A stretch of 64,000 bases of DNA from Pseudomonadota bacterium (GTDB lineage Bacteria; Pseudomonadota; Alphaproteobacteria; Rhizobiales; Hyphomicrobiaceae), in NCBI GenBank assembly GCA_023423275.1, contig JAFAFW010000110.1, forward strand, positions 62,001-126,000, written 5' to 3'. Under the pieces are notes generated by a model. That model did no database searches, was not told where the DNA came from, and saw only the letters and a program-made list of their open reading frames with translations. Both the position numbers and the translations under genes were made by a program. Shown here in pieces: positions 53,386 to 62,690 of the stretch. Numbering within the stretch: the stretch's first letter is position 1; every line of letters begins with the position of its first letter.

Positions 53386-53931
53386 CTACACAATATCGAT
53401 CAGCCGCCGAACGAATGTCACGCGCTCCTGCAGGGGCGCGCGCGGCAATTCCACCAGCTCATAGCCGAAATCGCGATAGGCCCCTGATACGGCGTGATAG
53501 GTGGCTTCGGCCTCCTCCAGCGTCTGCTTGCGCTCCGCATCCCGAGCAAAGATCTCGGGCCATGGCGGTGCGACGAAAACCCTGCGATGGTAACGGAAGA
53601 GACGCGCAGCCCGCTCAACGTGCTCCGGCACCCGCGCTCCCACAAGCCGAAGATAGCCGACCACGTCCGGCACGCCGCGGTCGAACAACACCGGTCCAGC
53701 ATAGGCCGCTGCCGCGCGATAAGATCTGAGCTCCCAACTCAGCATCAACTCGGCAAACGCCGGACGATCGGCCCACGGCAGCGCCTGTCCGCCGATCTCG
53801 ACCTGGTCGCGAATGATCGCCCTGCCCGCCTCCGGCATGTGCGGATATTCCAGCACGGCCAGAGCCTCGATCAGTGTGCTTTTTCCTGCCCCTGGACCGC
53901 CAGTCACCACATGGAACCGCTCACCTGCCAC
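53386..53931 (-). CDS. Small P-loop ATPase, AAA_28 type
   Basis: A 181-residue ATP/GTP-binding protein. GTG start with AGGAG ten bases upstream; Walker A at residues 11-18 in VVTGGPGAGKSTLIEAL, then VLFDRGVPDVVGYLRL, a Walker-B-like block, and RRVFVAPPWPEIFARDAERKQTLEEAEATYHAV, characteristic of AAA_28 proteins, which resemble nucleotide kinases and the ATPase part of NadR. A phosphotransfer role is possible. It stands alone. Confidence 0.82.
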   Translation of the reverse strand: MAGERFHVVTGGPGAGKSTLIEALAVLEYPHMPEAGRAIIRDQVEIGGQALPWADRPAFAELMLSWELRSYRAAAAYAGPVLFDRGVPDVVGYLRLVGARVPEHVERAARLFRYHRRVFVAPPWPEIFARDAERKQTLEEAEATYHAVSGAYRDFGYELVELPRAPLQERVTFVRRLIDIV

Positions 53932-54030
53932 GTCGTCACTTCTCCTGCTGGTTAATGATTTCGGTGCGATCTGCCGAGCTCCAGCGCCGCAGGCACTTGC
54001 AAAACGACTTGCATTGCCGCCGGTCTTTCG

Positions 54031-54189
54031 CTAGTCACGACCCTGATGCTCCGCGCGAAATGCGCTCAGTTTTGCCTTGAACACCATGATCGCCATGCCC
54101 GCAACAACCTGGGACATCGCTGATCTGACCTGCGCAGCCCGCTCTGCGCCCGCCGCCGCTTGCCCGGCGCGCGCCTCCCTCCTTCGCAC
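54031..54189 (-). CDS. Possible small basic peptide, 52 residues
   Basis: GTG 54189 to TAG 54031, with GGAG about four bases before it. The product is Arg/Ala-rich then hydrophobic (SQVVAGMAIMVFKAKLSAFRAE). The 400-base gap between the small ATPase and leuA is otherwise empty, but there is no family match and the composition is close to what random GC-rich sequence gives. Low confidence. Confidence 0.22.
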   Translation of the reverse strand: MRRREARAGQAAAGAERAAQVRSAMSQVVAGMAIMVFKAKLSAFRAEHQGRD

Positions 54190-54331
54190 CCTGCTCCTTA
54201 CCAGCCCCTGAGCCTCGACGGTCTCGGAATGGTCCGGGACGGGCGCTCAGGGGATGAAGAAGCGAGCCCAAGCTGATAGAGTGCCGGCGCGTTCCAGCAG
54301 AACACCGGCCACCCGCGAAGGATGTTTTCAA

Positions 54332-55915
54332 ATGGCTGACTCTGTTTCCGAAAAAGACAAGGTATTGATCTTCGACACGACGCTGCGGGACGGCGAGCAG
54401 TGCCCCGGCGCGACCATGACGCTGGAGGAAAAGCTCGAGGTCGCCGACTTGCTGGACGAGATGGGTGTCGACATCATAGAAGCCGGATTCCCGATCGCTT
54501 CCGACGGTGATTTTGAAGCCGTCTCGCTGATCGCCAAACGGATCGAGCGCTCGGTTGTTGCCGGTCTCGCCCGTGCCGGCATGAAGGATATCGACCGCTG
54601 CGGCGAAGCGGTCAAGCATGCCCAGCGCCCGCGCATCCATACGTTCCTCTCCACCTCCCCGATCCACATGAAGTGGAAGCTGCAGAAGGAGCCGGAGCAA
54701 GTGCTGGAGATGGTGCGCCAGTCGGTGGAGCGCGCTCGCAATTATGTCGATGATGTCGAATGGTCGGCCGAGGACGGCACGCGCACGGAAATGGATTTCC
54801 TGTGCCGTTGCGTGGAGACCGCCATCAAGGCTGGAGCAACCACCATCAACATTCCCGATACGGTCGGCTATACGACGCCGGACGAATACTATGCCCTGTT
54901 CAAGACCGTACGCGAGCGGGTGCCGAACTCGGATCAAGCCGTGTTCTCCGTTCATTGCCACAACGATCTCGGCATGGCGGTCGCGAACTCGCTGGCTGGC
55001 GTGCGCGCTGGCGCCCGGCAGATCGAATGCACGTTGAACGGCATCGGCGAGCGGGCCGGCAACGCCGCGCTCGAGGAAATCGTCATGGCCATCAAGGTGC
55101 GCAACGATGTGCTGCCGTTCCATACCGGCATCGACGCCAGCATGCTGACGCGCGCCTCGAAGCTGGTGGCGGCGGCGACCTCATTCCCGGTGCAGTACAA
55201 CAAGGCCATCGTCGGCCGGAATGCCTTCGCGCACGAGAGCGGCATCCATCAGGATGGCATGCTGAAGCACACCCAGACCTACGAGATCATGACGCCGGAG
55301 TCCGTTGGTGTCTCCAAGACCTCGCTGGTGATGGGCAAGCATTCGGGCCGCAACGCGTTCCGCACCAAGCTGAAAGACCTCGGCTACGACCTGGGCGAAA
55401 ACGCGCTGGAAGATGCCTTCAACCGCTTCAAGGCCCTGGCGGACCGCAAGAAGGTCATCTACGACGAGGACATCGAAGCCCTGGTCGATGAGGAAATCGC
55501 AACGGCGACCGACCGCATCAAAGTCGTCGCGTTGACCGTCATCGCTGGCACCTCCGGCCCGCAGTCTGCAACGCTGACGCTCGACGTCGACGGGAAGCAG
55601 ACCACGGTACAATCCACCGGCAACGGTCCCGTGGATGCCACGTTCAACGCCATTCAGAAGATTGTCCCACACACGGCCGGTTTGGAGCTCTATCAGGTCC
55701 ACGCGGTGACCGAGGGCACCGATGCGCAGGCTGAAGTCTCCGTTCGCCTTCAGGAAGAAGGCCGGACGGTTACAGCCAAGGCCGCGGATCCGGACACACT
55801 GGTTGCATCAGCAAAAGCGTATATCGGCGCCATGAACAAGCTGATGATCAAACGGCAGCGCGGCGCCCCGGCTCAGCACTTCTCCGAGCCGGCAGCGAAG
55901 ATCAAAGGCGTCTGA
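54332..55915 (+). CDS. leuA: 2-isopropylmalate synthase
   Basis: A 527-residue enzyme committing 2-ketoisovalerate and acetyl-CoA to leucine. DTTLRDGEQCPGATM near residue 17 is the LeuA form of the catalytic block, VHCHNDLGMAVANSLAGV supplies the metal-binding His, LNGIGERAGNAALEE follows, and residues ~390-515 form the leucine-binding allosteric domain. ATG 54332 (AAGGA nine bases upstream) gives the usual start; an open frame 26 codons longer is not family-like. No leader peptide rich in Leu codons was found upstream. leuB, leuC and leuD are outside the window. Confidence 0.96.
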   Translation: MADSVSEKDKVLIFDTTLRDGEQCPGATMTLEEKLEVADLLDEMGVDIIEAGFPIASDGDFEAVSLIAKRIERSVVAGLARAGMKDIDRCGEAVKHAQRPRIHTFLSTSPIHMKWKLQKEPEQVLEMVRQSVERARNYVDDVEWSAEDGTRTEMDFLCRCVETAIKAGATTINIPDTVGYTTPDEYYALFKTVRERVPNSDQAVFSVHCHNDLGMAVANSLAGVRAGARQIECTLNGIGERAGNAALEEIVMAIKVRNDVLPFHTGIDASMLTRASKLVAAATSFPVQYNKAIVGRNAFAHESGIHQDGMLKHTQTYEIMTPESVGVSKTSLVMGKHSGRNAFRTKLKDLGYDLGENALEDAFNRFKALADRKKVIYDEDIEALVDEEIATATDRIKVVALTVIAGTSGPQSATLTLDVDGKQTTVQSTGNGPVDATFNAIQKIVPHTAGLELYQVHAVTEGTDAQAEVSVRLQEEGRTVTAKAADPDTLVASAKAYIGAMNKLMIKRQRGAPAQHFSEPAAKIKGV

Positions 55916-55939
55916 CGACCCTTTGGCCTTTGACGGATC

Positions 55940-55980
55940 ATCCGGCGCGCGCGGCATTCGCGTTGGCGTGCGCGCCGGAT
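55940..55980 (+). terminator. Possible terminator hairpin after leuA
   Basis: ATCCGGCGCGC (55940-55950) and GCGCGCCGGAT (55970-55980) are perfect 11-base complements 24 bases past the leuA stop. No T-run follows directly (TACCCTATCC), so this may be a stabilising or Rho-assisted end. Confidence 0.5.
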
Positions 55981-56117
55981 TACCCTATCCTTTAAGAATC
56001 ATGTGCAGTCTGCGCCGCGGAACGGAGACCGCCGAGGCGTAGTTGTTGCCTTGTGCCGGTTTCCGGCAGCCGTGAATTCGAGACAGTGGGGCGTGGTCGA
56101 CCTCGCCGGATGCACAC

Positions 56118-57206
56118 ATGATTCGACTTCCCGTGCGCGGGCTATCTTCAACGATGCTCCCCAAGGTTCGCGGGGTGGGCGGCGCGTTTTCCGACGACAT
56201 CGCCATTGATCTCGGGACGGCCAATACGCTGGTCCATGTCGAAGGTCGCGGCATCCTCATCGATGAGCCGTCAATGGTCGCCATCCGCTCCAGTGGCGGT
56301 GAGCGGGAACTCGTCGCGGTCGGCGACGAGGCGCGCCGAATGATCGGCCGCACGCCGGAGCCCCTGGAAACGCTTCATCCGATGCGCGATGGCGTCATCG
56401 CTGACTTCGTCGCGACGGAGTTCATGCTGCGTCAATTCATCCGCCGCGCCCGTTCGATGCTCGGCTTCCGCCGCCCCCGCATTCTGATTTCGGTTCCCGC
56501 AGGCGCCACGCCGGTCGAACGCCGCGCCGTTACGGAAACGGCCAAGTATGCAGGCGCTCGGAAGGTGCATTTGGTCGCGGAGCCGGTCGCGGCCCTGCTC
56601 GGCGCTGGCATGCCCGTCGCTGACGCGCGCGGCTCGATGGTCATCGATATCGGCGGTGGAACGACGGACATCGCCGTGCTGTCGCTCGGGAAAGTTGTAA
56701 CCGCACGTTCTCTGCGGGCCGCCGGACATGCGATGGATGACGCCATCACGCTCTATATTCGCCGGCAACATCATCTCGTCGTCGGGCCGGCAAATGCCGA
56801 GCGCATCAAGATCGAGGCCGGCACGGCTTCGGCCCTTGCGAACGGGCGCCATATCGACATCCGCATTTCCGGCCGTGATCTGCGCCGCGGACGCCCGAAA
56901 ACCGTGCTTCTGGGCCCTCAGCACGTCGCTGAAGCCCTGCACGGGGTCATCGATGATATCGCGGAATTTGCCCGGCGGACCCTGGAGGATATCCCGGCCG
57001 AGATCGCCGCCGACATCTGCGAGCGTGGCCTGGTCATGACGGGCGGCGGCGCGCTGCTTGACCGCCTCGGTGAAGAACTTGCAGGCCGTATCGGTGCGCC
57101 GTGCTATCTCGCGCCGGAGCCGATGCGGTGCGTCATCAAGGGGACAGCGATGGTCCTCAAGGAGCTCAGCGCTCACGATCAACTTCTGCTGGCGACCGAT
57201 ATTTGA
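56118..57206 (+). CDS. MreB-like actin-family protein, orphan paralogue
   Basis: A 362-residue actin-fold protein. DIAIDLGTANTLVHVEGRGILIDEPS (phosphate 1), GAGMPVADARGSMVIDIGGGTTDIAVLSLG (phosphate 2), and LVMTGGGALLDRLGEELAG (adenosine motif) are complete. The usual mreC, mreD and pbp2 partners are not beside it: leuA lies upstream and tRNA-Arg downstream, so it is probably a second MreB. An internal ATG at 56154 is a possible start. It likely forms filaments affecting cell shape or polar organisation. Confidence 0.85.
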   Translation: MIRLPVRGLSSTMLPKVRGVGGAFSDDIAIDLGTANTLVHVEGRGILIDEPSMVAIRSSGGERELVAVGDEARRMIGRTPEPLETLHPMRDGVIADFVATEFMLRQFIRRARSMLGFRRPRILISVPAGATPVERRAVTETAKYAGARKVHLVAEPVAALLGAGMPVADARGSMVIDIGGGTTDIAVLSLGKVVTARSLRAAGHAMDDAITLYIRRQHHLVVGPANAERIKIEAGTASALANGRHIDIRISGRDLRRGRPKTVLLGPQHVAEALHGVIDDIAEFARRTLEDIPAEIAADICERGLVMTGGGALLDRLGEELAGRIGAPCYLAPEPMRCVIKGTAMVLKELSAHDQLLLATDI

Positions 57207-57321
57207 GCGGCGCAATCAATCAACGCCCAAGCACCACGTCCCTCTTGCACTTCGGGCAGGTACGCATTAGTAGTGGCGCCTCGTTGATCGCGGGTCCTTT
57301 CCAGGCCCACCGCAGCGATAC

Positions 57322-57398
57322 GCACCGGTAGCTCAGCTGGATAGAGCACCAGACTACGAATCTGGGGGTCGTGGGTTCGAATCCTGCCCGGTGCGCCA
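57322..57398 (+). tRNA. tRNA-Arg (anticodon ACG)
   Basis: Seventy-seven bases with encoded CCA. Acceptor GCACCGG/CCGGTGC, D-stem GCTC/GAGC, anticodon stem CCAGA/TCTGG around CTACGAA (anticodon ACG), T-arm GTGGG-TTCGAAT-CCTGC. Discriminator base G. It marks the boundary between host genes and phage-like sequence and is a probable integration target. Confidence 0.97.
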
Positions 57399-57510
57399 TT
57401 GAAATCAATGGCTTAGGCCTTTACCCATCTTCCATAGAAGCCTCTTTGGGGCAATAGCGGGGTAATGTAGGCCAGTCCATGCCCCATTCGGTATTGCCAT
57501 AACCTCGGCG

Positions 57511-59793
57511 TCACGCTGAAAGATGCGGCCATCGCTCGCCCTCATCCATTGCAGCTAGTAGCTCTGAAGCAAGCCTGCGCTGTTCTGCGGGGGCTGATGG
57601 GCTTTCGACAATCTTCTGCACACGTGATCGAGCGGCTGCGTAGTCCAAGAAGTTAGCAAGATCCGCCTTCTTTAGGAGCTTATGCACGCCCTTATTATCA
57701 ACTCCAGTGCCCCGAACACGGGATAAAAAATTCAAAAGCCCCTCGTCAGTCTGCGTTAAGGAACTAATCCAATTCCGAGGCTCCTCGCTTTTCGCCCCCT
57801 GGAGCCAACCGTAGAGCAGGCTCATCGGGTTAGGCACGCCCAAGACGATCTCCGGTGACGCTTCTCTGTAGCGCCTCAACATCAACTCCAGCACGCGCTT
57901 GAATTCTTCGGGCGACAGCAGTCGCTCGCTTTCGGGCTCTGAACTCGGCCCATAGTGACCATGAGCAAAGATTTCATCGCGCAACAATCTGGTCTGCCAG
58001 CCAAGAGCAGGCCCTGCAAAAAGAGTCCCAATGCATGTTGCGCGATACCCAGGATCGGTGACACGCCGTAGCAGCGTTTGAGTCACTAACGCTGCCAGCC
58101 TCCAGCCTCGGGCATCGCCAAGTGGGCCATCGGAGGCACGTCGAGCAACGCGATCCATAGAATTACTGAATGCCGCAAACACGCCTGCTACTGCCTGCAA
58201 CGGAAGTTTGTCTGCGATCGCTACAATTCGTTCGACCAGAACCTCAGCCATCACGCCGCCTTGAGGGCGCTCCTGACTACAAAGCTCATCAAAGCGATGG
58301 ATTGCTTCGTCTGGAGATCGCTCAGCCAACTCCAGGAACGCACGCACTTCCGCATCACGAAGAGATCCAGCTGGATGGGAAAATGCGAAATAGAATCGAT
58401 AGTGATCCGGGCTTCCTAAGCGCCGGTCGGCGATGAATCTGCCAAACTCTGGCAGGGCAAGCGCAACAAAGACACGATCTTTATCTTGCTCCTCGCCATA
58501 AAAGTTCGCTGAGCCCAATCCTGGCAATACGGACGCTAACTCCATTCTAACGCTTACTGCGTCTAGCTTGCTCTCAGCGATGATATCGTTGAGACGCGTC
58601 CCCATCTTTCTGGCATAATCATCGCTACCGCTCGCCCCCCTATACATCGCCGATGTCTCGGTCAAATACTCCTCGATCCAAGCGTGCAGATCTGGGTTAC
58701 CAAGGCGTATCAACTGAAGCCAGATCGCATCCGCCAAATCGACATCATTCTGCATTGGCACTACGTGCATTCGAAGAGCGTTAATCGCTCTAATAACATC
58801 GCGCGGAGTATGGAGATAGCGACCTCCAAGCACATCTATGATCTCGGCGATCCGATTTCCCCGTCCTACGCCCTCGGCTTCGGAACCAGACCCGCCTTGA
58901 GGAAATAGTGCCTGGACTTCAGCCTGAAACCATCGTCGGAGATCAAACGCTTCTGGCTTGGGAATTCTAACGAAGACCTGGAGGATCTTATCCAAATATG
59001 AGAAGCCATCGCTTATGCTGACTGCATTCTCTATCGACTTAGAGACCACTTCTCGATCAAATGACAGCACGTAAATGACGTTTGGAAAATCCGCCACCGC
59101 GCGTATGAGCCTCAATACTTCGTAAGTTTCTCTGGGATCAAGACGATCGATATCGTCCACAAACACAACGATCTTTTTTGAAAGTAAGTTTAGCGCGCTC
59201 ACGATCTCTTGCTTCCTCTTCGCAAGCGATCCACCCTGGAGCAGGCTGTTTGCCAGATCACGAGTGTAACCTATAGCGCTCCCAGCGCTACCGGCTCCCG
59301 GAACGACTACATTCGCCGCATGTAACGCATTGGACAGTCCGCCAGCTACGGCAGCAAAAGATCTCAGCTTCGTCTCTAGCCGTTTTTTCAGTTTCTCATT
59401 TCGCCGCAAGCGTCGGTGGGCATCTCTCTTAGCCGTCAAACCCCAAAATCCGAAGCCACACTTCTGCGCCTCATTGGTCGTCGGTTCTAATGGGTCAATC
59501 CGACTCGCCGATGTCGCTAGCTCATTCAGCAGGTGATGAAGCAAGTCGTCTCGCGCGCCTATCAACCATGGCGAGAACTCAACTATCTCGGGGGAAAGGG
59601 GCGTTTGGCGTTTTAGCTTCTCGATAGTAAGGTTTATCAGGGTTGACTTCCCTGAACCCCACTTACCTTCAATGCCAATCACGAGCCCGTCAGAGGACGA
59701 GCGGCTTGTAATGACGCGCGCAAGGTGATTGGCCAGAGTGCCGAATCCAAGGCGATCCTTATCGGCACTCGTGATGGGCCGGTCTGCATCCAT
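57511..59793 (-). CDS. KAP-family P-loop NTPase (PifA-like)
   Basis: A 760-residue ATPase. ATG 59793 has GGAGG five bases upstream; 20 more in-frame codons look unlike protein. Walker A is GKWGSGKST (residues 43-51), the Walker B region is KKIVVFVDDIDRLDPRETYEVL, and a segment rich in small residues (FAAVAGGLSNALHAANVVVPGAG) follows the P-loop half, as in KAP proteins where this region inserts in or near the membrane. The C-terminal ~400 residues have no motif I recognise. Known: KAP includes F-plasmid PifA, which excludes phage T7. Codon use is less GC-biased than the host genes. It lies between tRNA-Arg and the tail genes. Confidence 0.88.
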   Translation of the reverse strand: MDADRPITSADKDRLGFGTLANHLARVITSRSSSDGLVIGIEGKWGSGKSTLINLTIEKLKRQTPLSPEIVEFSPWLIGARDDLLHHLLNELATSASRIDPLEPTTNEAQKCGFGFWGLTAKRDAHRRLRRNEKLKKRLETKLRSFAAVAGGLSNALHAANVVVPGAGSAGSAIGYTRDLANSLLQGGSLAKRKQEIVSALNLLSKKIVVFVDDIDRLDPRETYEVLRLIRAVADFPNVIYVLSFDREVVSKSIENAVSISDGFSYLDKILQVFVRIPKPEAFDLRRWFQAEVQALFPQGGSGSEAEGVGRGNRIAEIIDVLGGRYLHTPRDVIRAINALRMHVVPMQNDVDLADAIWLQLIRLGNPDLHAWIEEYLTETSAMYRGASGSDDYARKMGTRLNDIIAESKLDAVSVRMELASVLPGLGSANFYGEEQDKDRVFVALALPEFGRFIADRRLGSPDHYRFYFAFSHPAGSLRDAEVRAFLELAERSPDEAIHRFDELCSQERPQGGVMAEVLVERIVAIADKLPLQAVAGVFAAFSNSMDRVARRASDGPLGDARGWRLAALVTQTLLRRVTDPGYRATCIGTLFAGPALGWQTRLLRDEIFAHGHYGPSSEPESERLLSPEEFKRVLELMLRRYREASPEIVLGVPNPMSLLYGWLQGAKSEEPRNWISSLTQTDEGLLNFLSRVRGTGVDNKGVHKLLKKADLANFLDYAAARSRVQKIVESPSAPAEQRRLASELLAAMDEGERWPHLSA

Positions 59794-59926
59794 CTCCCCC
59801 TCCTCACGAGTTGATGTCGGACTAGCTCGTAAACACGCATATCGAAAGGACAACTGTCATTCGTGCGTATGCTGTGGGTAAGTCGGGTTTGGGTGATCGG
59901 ATTCGAACGTGAGAGCTACGAAAAAC

Positions 59927-60586
59927 TCACGCCACTTCAATGTAGCAGCTCTGAAGGGTGTTCCCGTCACCCTCATCATCCATGTCAACAGATACATTGG
60001 CTGAACTGGAGTTGTAGATCTTCCAGGCGATATATCGGGTCGTGCCATTGGCGACCTCGCCATCCTTGGCAGGTGACATTGTCCGAGGATTAATCGTTCC
60101 GCTGGACGAGTACGCGCCGAAGACGATGAGCGGCGGCGTGCCGTCAGATGCAGTGACCGTCTGAGCTGCTGGATTGCCGTTGCCAGTGAACTGATCCGGA
60201 TCGGCATGAGCGGCTGTCGTGATCGGAGCGTCTGGACGAAACACGAGAAGGATCTTCGCCGATGCCCCAAATCCTGGGTCCATGCCCGTGATCGAGGCAG
60301 ATGCTTCGGAACCATCGGCGATCTTATAGCTGAGAACTTGATACTGCTTGGCGCTGAGAGCGGTTGTGACGGCTGTGGTGAAACCAGCCGGTGCCGATGG
60401 GGAGAGCGACGAAAGATTTCCAGTGATATCGAACAGGACCAACAGATCCCCGGCAATGATCTCTGCAGGACCGGTGATCGTCGCAGCCGTGCTCGTCGAC
60501 GATGCTTCGAACTCGATTTCGGTGACGGGCAGGTCTTCAGCTTGTGAGGATCGGACACCCGGATACCAGCCCGGAAGGTAGTTCAA
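59927..60586 (-). CDS. Phage structural/tail-associated protein, unknown
   Basis: A 219-residue protein starting with TTG overlapping the upstream stop (TTGA), a coupling typical of phage operons. It is Ser/Thr/Ala-rich and beta-like: EFEASSTSTAATITGPAEIIAGDLLVLFDITG, then an immunoglobulin-like or lectin-like pattern with GTPPLIVFGAYSSSG and RYIAWKIYNSSSANVSVDMD. Cys appears once. I recognise the layout of tail-fibre-proximal proteins in alphaproteobacterial prophages but not a named family. It may be a receptor-binding or decoration protein. Confidence 0.55.
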   Translation of the reverse strand: MNYLPGWYPGVRSSQAEDLPVTEIEFEASSTSTAATITGPAEIIAGDLLVLFDITGNLSSLSPSAPAGFTTAVTTALSAKQYQVLSYKIADGSEASASITGMDPGFGASAKILLVFRPDAPITTAAHADPDQFTGNGNPAAQTVTASDGTPPLIVFGAYSSSGTINPRTMSPAKDGEVANGTTRYIAWKIYNSSSANVSVDMDDEGDGNTLQSCYIEVA

Positions 60587-61098
60587 AGGACGCCTGCCAG
60601 CCTCAAGATCACATCTCGATACTGGTCCCAGAACTTACGAGCGACGACGCCTTCCATCTGCGCGATGCGGCTGTTGTCGAACAGAACCCAATCCTTCGCT
60701 GGATGGTCTTCACACCCGATACGGATGCGGTCGTCGTAGATGGTCACTGGATAATGCAGTCCCGCCAGGACGATTGCCTTCTGATTGACGAGGCGATTGG
60801 AGATGCCGTTGACCTCATCTTCACTGACAGGCAGTTCGGCCGCGCGGGCGATGTCTCTCACATTGCACTGCTGGTGGATCTTGCCGCCGACCTTCTCAAA
60901 GAAGTGGTCGCCGTCACGCTCCTTGCCGTCCGGCATCTCGAACGGCTGAACAACATGGATGCCGAAGCGGGCGCGCTCCTTATCGGACAAGGTGAGGACA
61001 GCCTTCAGTGGCGCGCGTACCTTACCGTCGAGGCTCGTGAGGGTTGGATTGCCGGTGACCCGTTCGATGACGCCGTCGATTTCCCGAACAACAATCAT
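60583..61098 (-). CDS. Phage tail-region protein, unknown
   Basis: A 171-residue acidic protein. The ATG at 61098 overlaps the preceding tail-protein stop (ATGA). It opens REIDGVIERVTGNPTLTSLDGK, has a middle charged segment, then HYPVTIYDDRIRIGCEDHPAKDWVLFDNSRIAQMEG, where the DxWxxF...I..M spacing recalls tail-fibre assembly/DUF4376-like proteins. No signal or membrane segment. Position between two tail genes supports a chaperone or baseplate role. Confidence 0.55.
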   Translation of the reverse strand: MIVVREIDGVIERVTGNPTLTSLDGKVRAPLKAVLTLSDKERARFGIHVVQPFEMPDGKERDGDHFFEKVGGKIHQQCNVRDIARAAELPVSEDEVNGISNRLVNQKAIVLAGLHYPVTIYDDRIRIGCEDHPAKDWVLFDNSRIAQMEGVVARKFWDQYRDVILRLAGVL

Positions 61099-62684
61099 GC
61101 GTCCGAGCCATCCATCGCCGTCACGAGAAACTGGGTCGACGTTTTGCAGAACACTGACAGCAGATATTTCTTCGAACTGGTGCAGTCGGTGATAGTGGGC
61201 AATGTTCCGCCGAACTGATTGCCGAAGGACAGCGTCCGAGTGTTGCCGTCGTTTCCTTCGACCAGGATTGTTCGCCAGGTGCCTGGATGACCGTTCGTCG
61301 GATTGCCGAGCGTGCGGTTCGCCGAGATGGCGATGGTCCGATAGATACCCTCTTCCCAATCGAAGGCGATGGTTGCGGCATCGGACATCGATACCGCAGC
61401 AGCAGCGGTCTCCAGATGATCCGCTGAAAGGTACTTGTCCGATGCGGCTGACCTGACTTCGGCATCGGTCGCCTTCTCGACGACACCGAGATACGTCGTG
61501 TTTGCTGATTGCTTCAGAGCATCGAAAGCTGCGCCTGCCATCGTCTGTCCTGTGCCACCATTGCCAATCGGAAGCGTGCCTGTGACGGCGTTACCTTGGT
61601 TGAGAGCAACAGCTCCGAAACCAATCGCAGTCCCCGAACGACGAAGCACCTGATGGTCTGACCCCGCTCCTATGTCGGCGGGATCTGCGCTTGCGTTGGT
61701 CGCATTCCCGATCACAGACAGCGCGGCGCTGTTTCTGAGCTTACCGTTCGTGATGGCATCGTTGGCGATATGACTGGTCTGGACGGCATTGTCGGAAATG
61801 GCCGTGTTGGCGGCCCCAGCGCCTGAGGTGACAGCACCGGTCAGAGCTGATCGACGGATTCCCCCGGAACCAGTGAATTCCAGCCCACCCCCAACAGTGA
61901 TCTGTTCGAGATCACCGCTCGACGCAGTATCTCGTCCAACCAACCTATCGGTGGCAATGTGTTGGATCTTGGCGAACGTGACGGCTTCATCGACAATGGC
62001 TGTATTGCTGGCTCCTGCTGCGGCCATCACATCACCAGTCAAAGCTGCTCGCCGGATACCTCCGGAACCGGTGAACTCAAGCCCACCACCGACAGTGATC
62101 TCCTCGACTGATCCGGATGAAGCGGTATCTCGGCCGAGCAATCTGTCGGCGGCAATGTTCTGGAACTTGGCGAACGTGACAGCCTGATTGGCGATGGCGG
62201 TGTTTGATGCCCCCTCCCCTGCTGTCACATCACCGGTCAGTGCTGCTCGAACGACCTTCGCTTCTCCGGGCGAGCTGAGATCCCAAAGGATCGTCGCTGT
62301 ATTGGCTATGAGGCGTTCAGCACCGAGGGCATCGGATAAGCCGAACACCAGGAACTCAGCGTTGGAGAGTTGATCAACCGTGTTTGCAACGAGGTCGACA
62401 GCATCCGACACCTCGTTGATGGAACTCGAAAACTGCGCAACTGTGTTTGACAAACCATCGACGTCGTCAGACAGTTGCTCAACAGAACCGGACAGCGCAC
62501 CGACCGTATTGGACAGGGTCTCGACACTGACGGTGAGCGCATCGATCTCATTCTGGAACCCATCCATCGAACCCTGAACAGACTCGATGGCAGACTGCAC
62601 ATCCGATTTCGGAATGGACGTCGTCGGGCTGAAAGGCGTCCTAGCTGCTGGGTTTTCATCGAGCGTGGTTTTGACTGTGGTCAT
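61095..62684 (-). CDS. Phage tail fibre protein with coiled coil and 66-residue repeats
   Basis: A 529-residue fibrous protein. Residues ~30-115 are a heptad coiled coil of repeated LSxxV units (VETLSNTVGALSGSVEQLSDDV), ideal for a trimeric shaft. Residues 146-311 hold two and a half 66-residue tandem repeats (RAALTGDV..., ending FTGSGGIR). A C-terminal ~130 residues (YLSADHLETAAAAVSMSD, EEGIYRTIAISANRTLG) may be the receptor-binding head. ATGA overlaps link it to the next gene. No catalytic motif is seen. Confidence 0.75.
   Translation of the reverse strand: MTTVKTTLDENPAARTPFSPTTSIPKSDVQSAIESVQGSMDGFQNEIDALTVSVETLSNTVGALSGSVEQLSDDVDGLSNTVAQFSSSINEVSDAVDLVANTVDQLSNAEFLVFGLSDALGAERLIANTATILWDLSSPGEAKVVRAALTGDVTAGEGASNTAIANQAVTFAKFQNIAADRLLGRDTASSGSVEEITVGGGLEFTGSGGIRRAALTGDVMAAAGASNTAIVDEAVTFAKIQHIATDRLVGRDTASSGDLEQITVGGGLEFTGSGGIRRSALTGAVTSGAGAANTAISDNAVQTSHIANDAITNGKLRNSAALSVIGNATNASADPADIGAGSDHQVLRRSGTAIGFGAVALNQGNAVTGTLPIGNGGTGQTMAGAAFDALKQSANTTYLGVVEKATDAEVRSAASDKYLSADHLETAAAAVSMSDAATIAFDWEEGIYRTIAISANRTLGNPTNGHPGTWRTILVEGNDGNTRTLSFGNQFGGTLPTITDCTSSKKYLLSVFCKTSTQFLVTAMDGSDA
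61752..62249 (-). repeat. 198-base coding tandem repeats in the tail fibre gene
   Basis: Units 62249-62052 and 62051-61854 encode 66-residue copies that agree at about three quarters of positions, followed by a half unit to ~61752. Shared peptides include DRLxGRDTASSG and ITVGGGLEFTGSGG. Copy-number change here would lengthen or shorten the fibre. Confidence 0.75.
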
Positions 62685-62690
62685 CGCCCG

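Noticed and set aside
57399..57510. CRISPR or repeat array near tRNA-Arg
   Set aside because: Only one pair of imperfect inverted repeats; no regular spacing.
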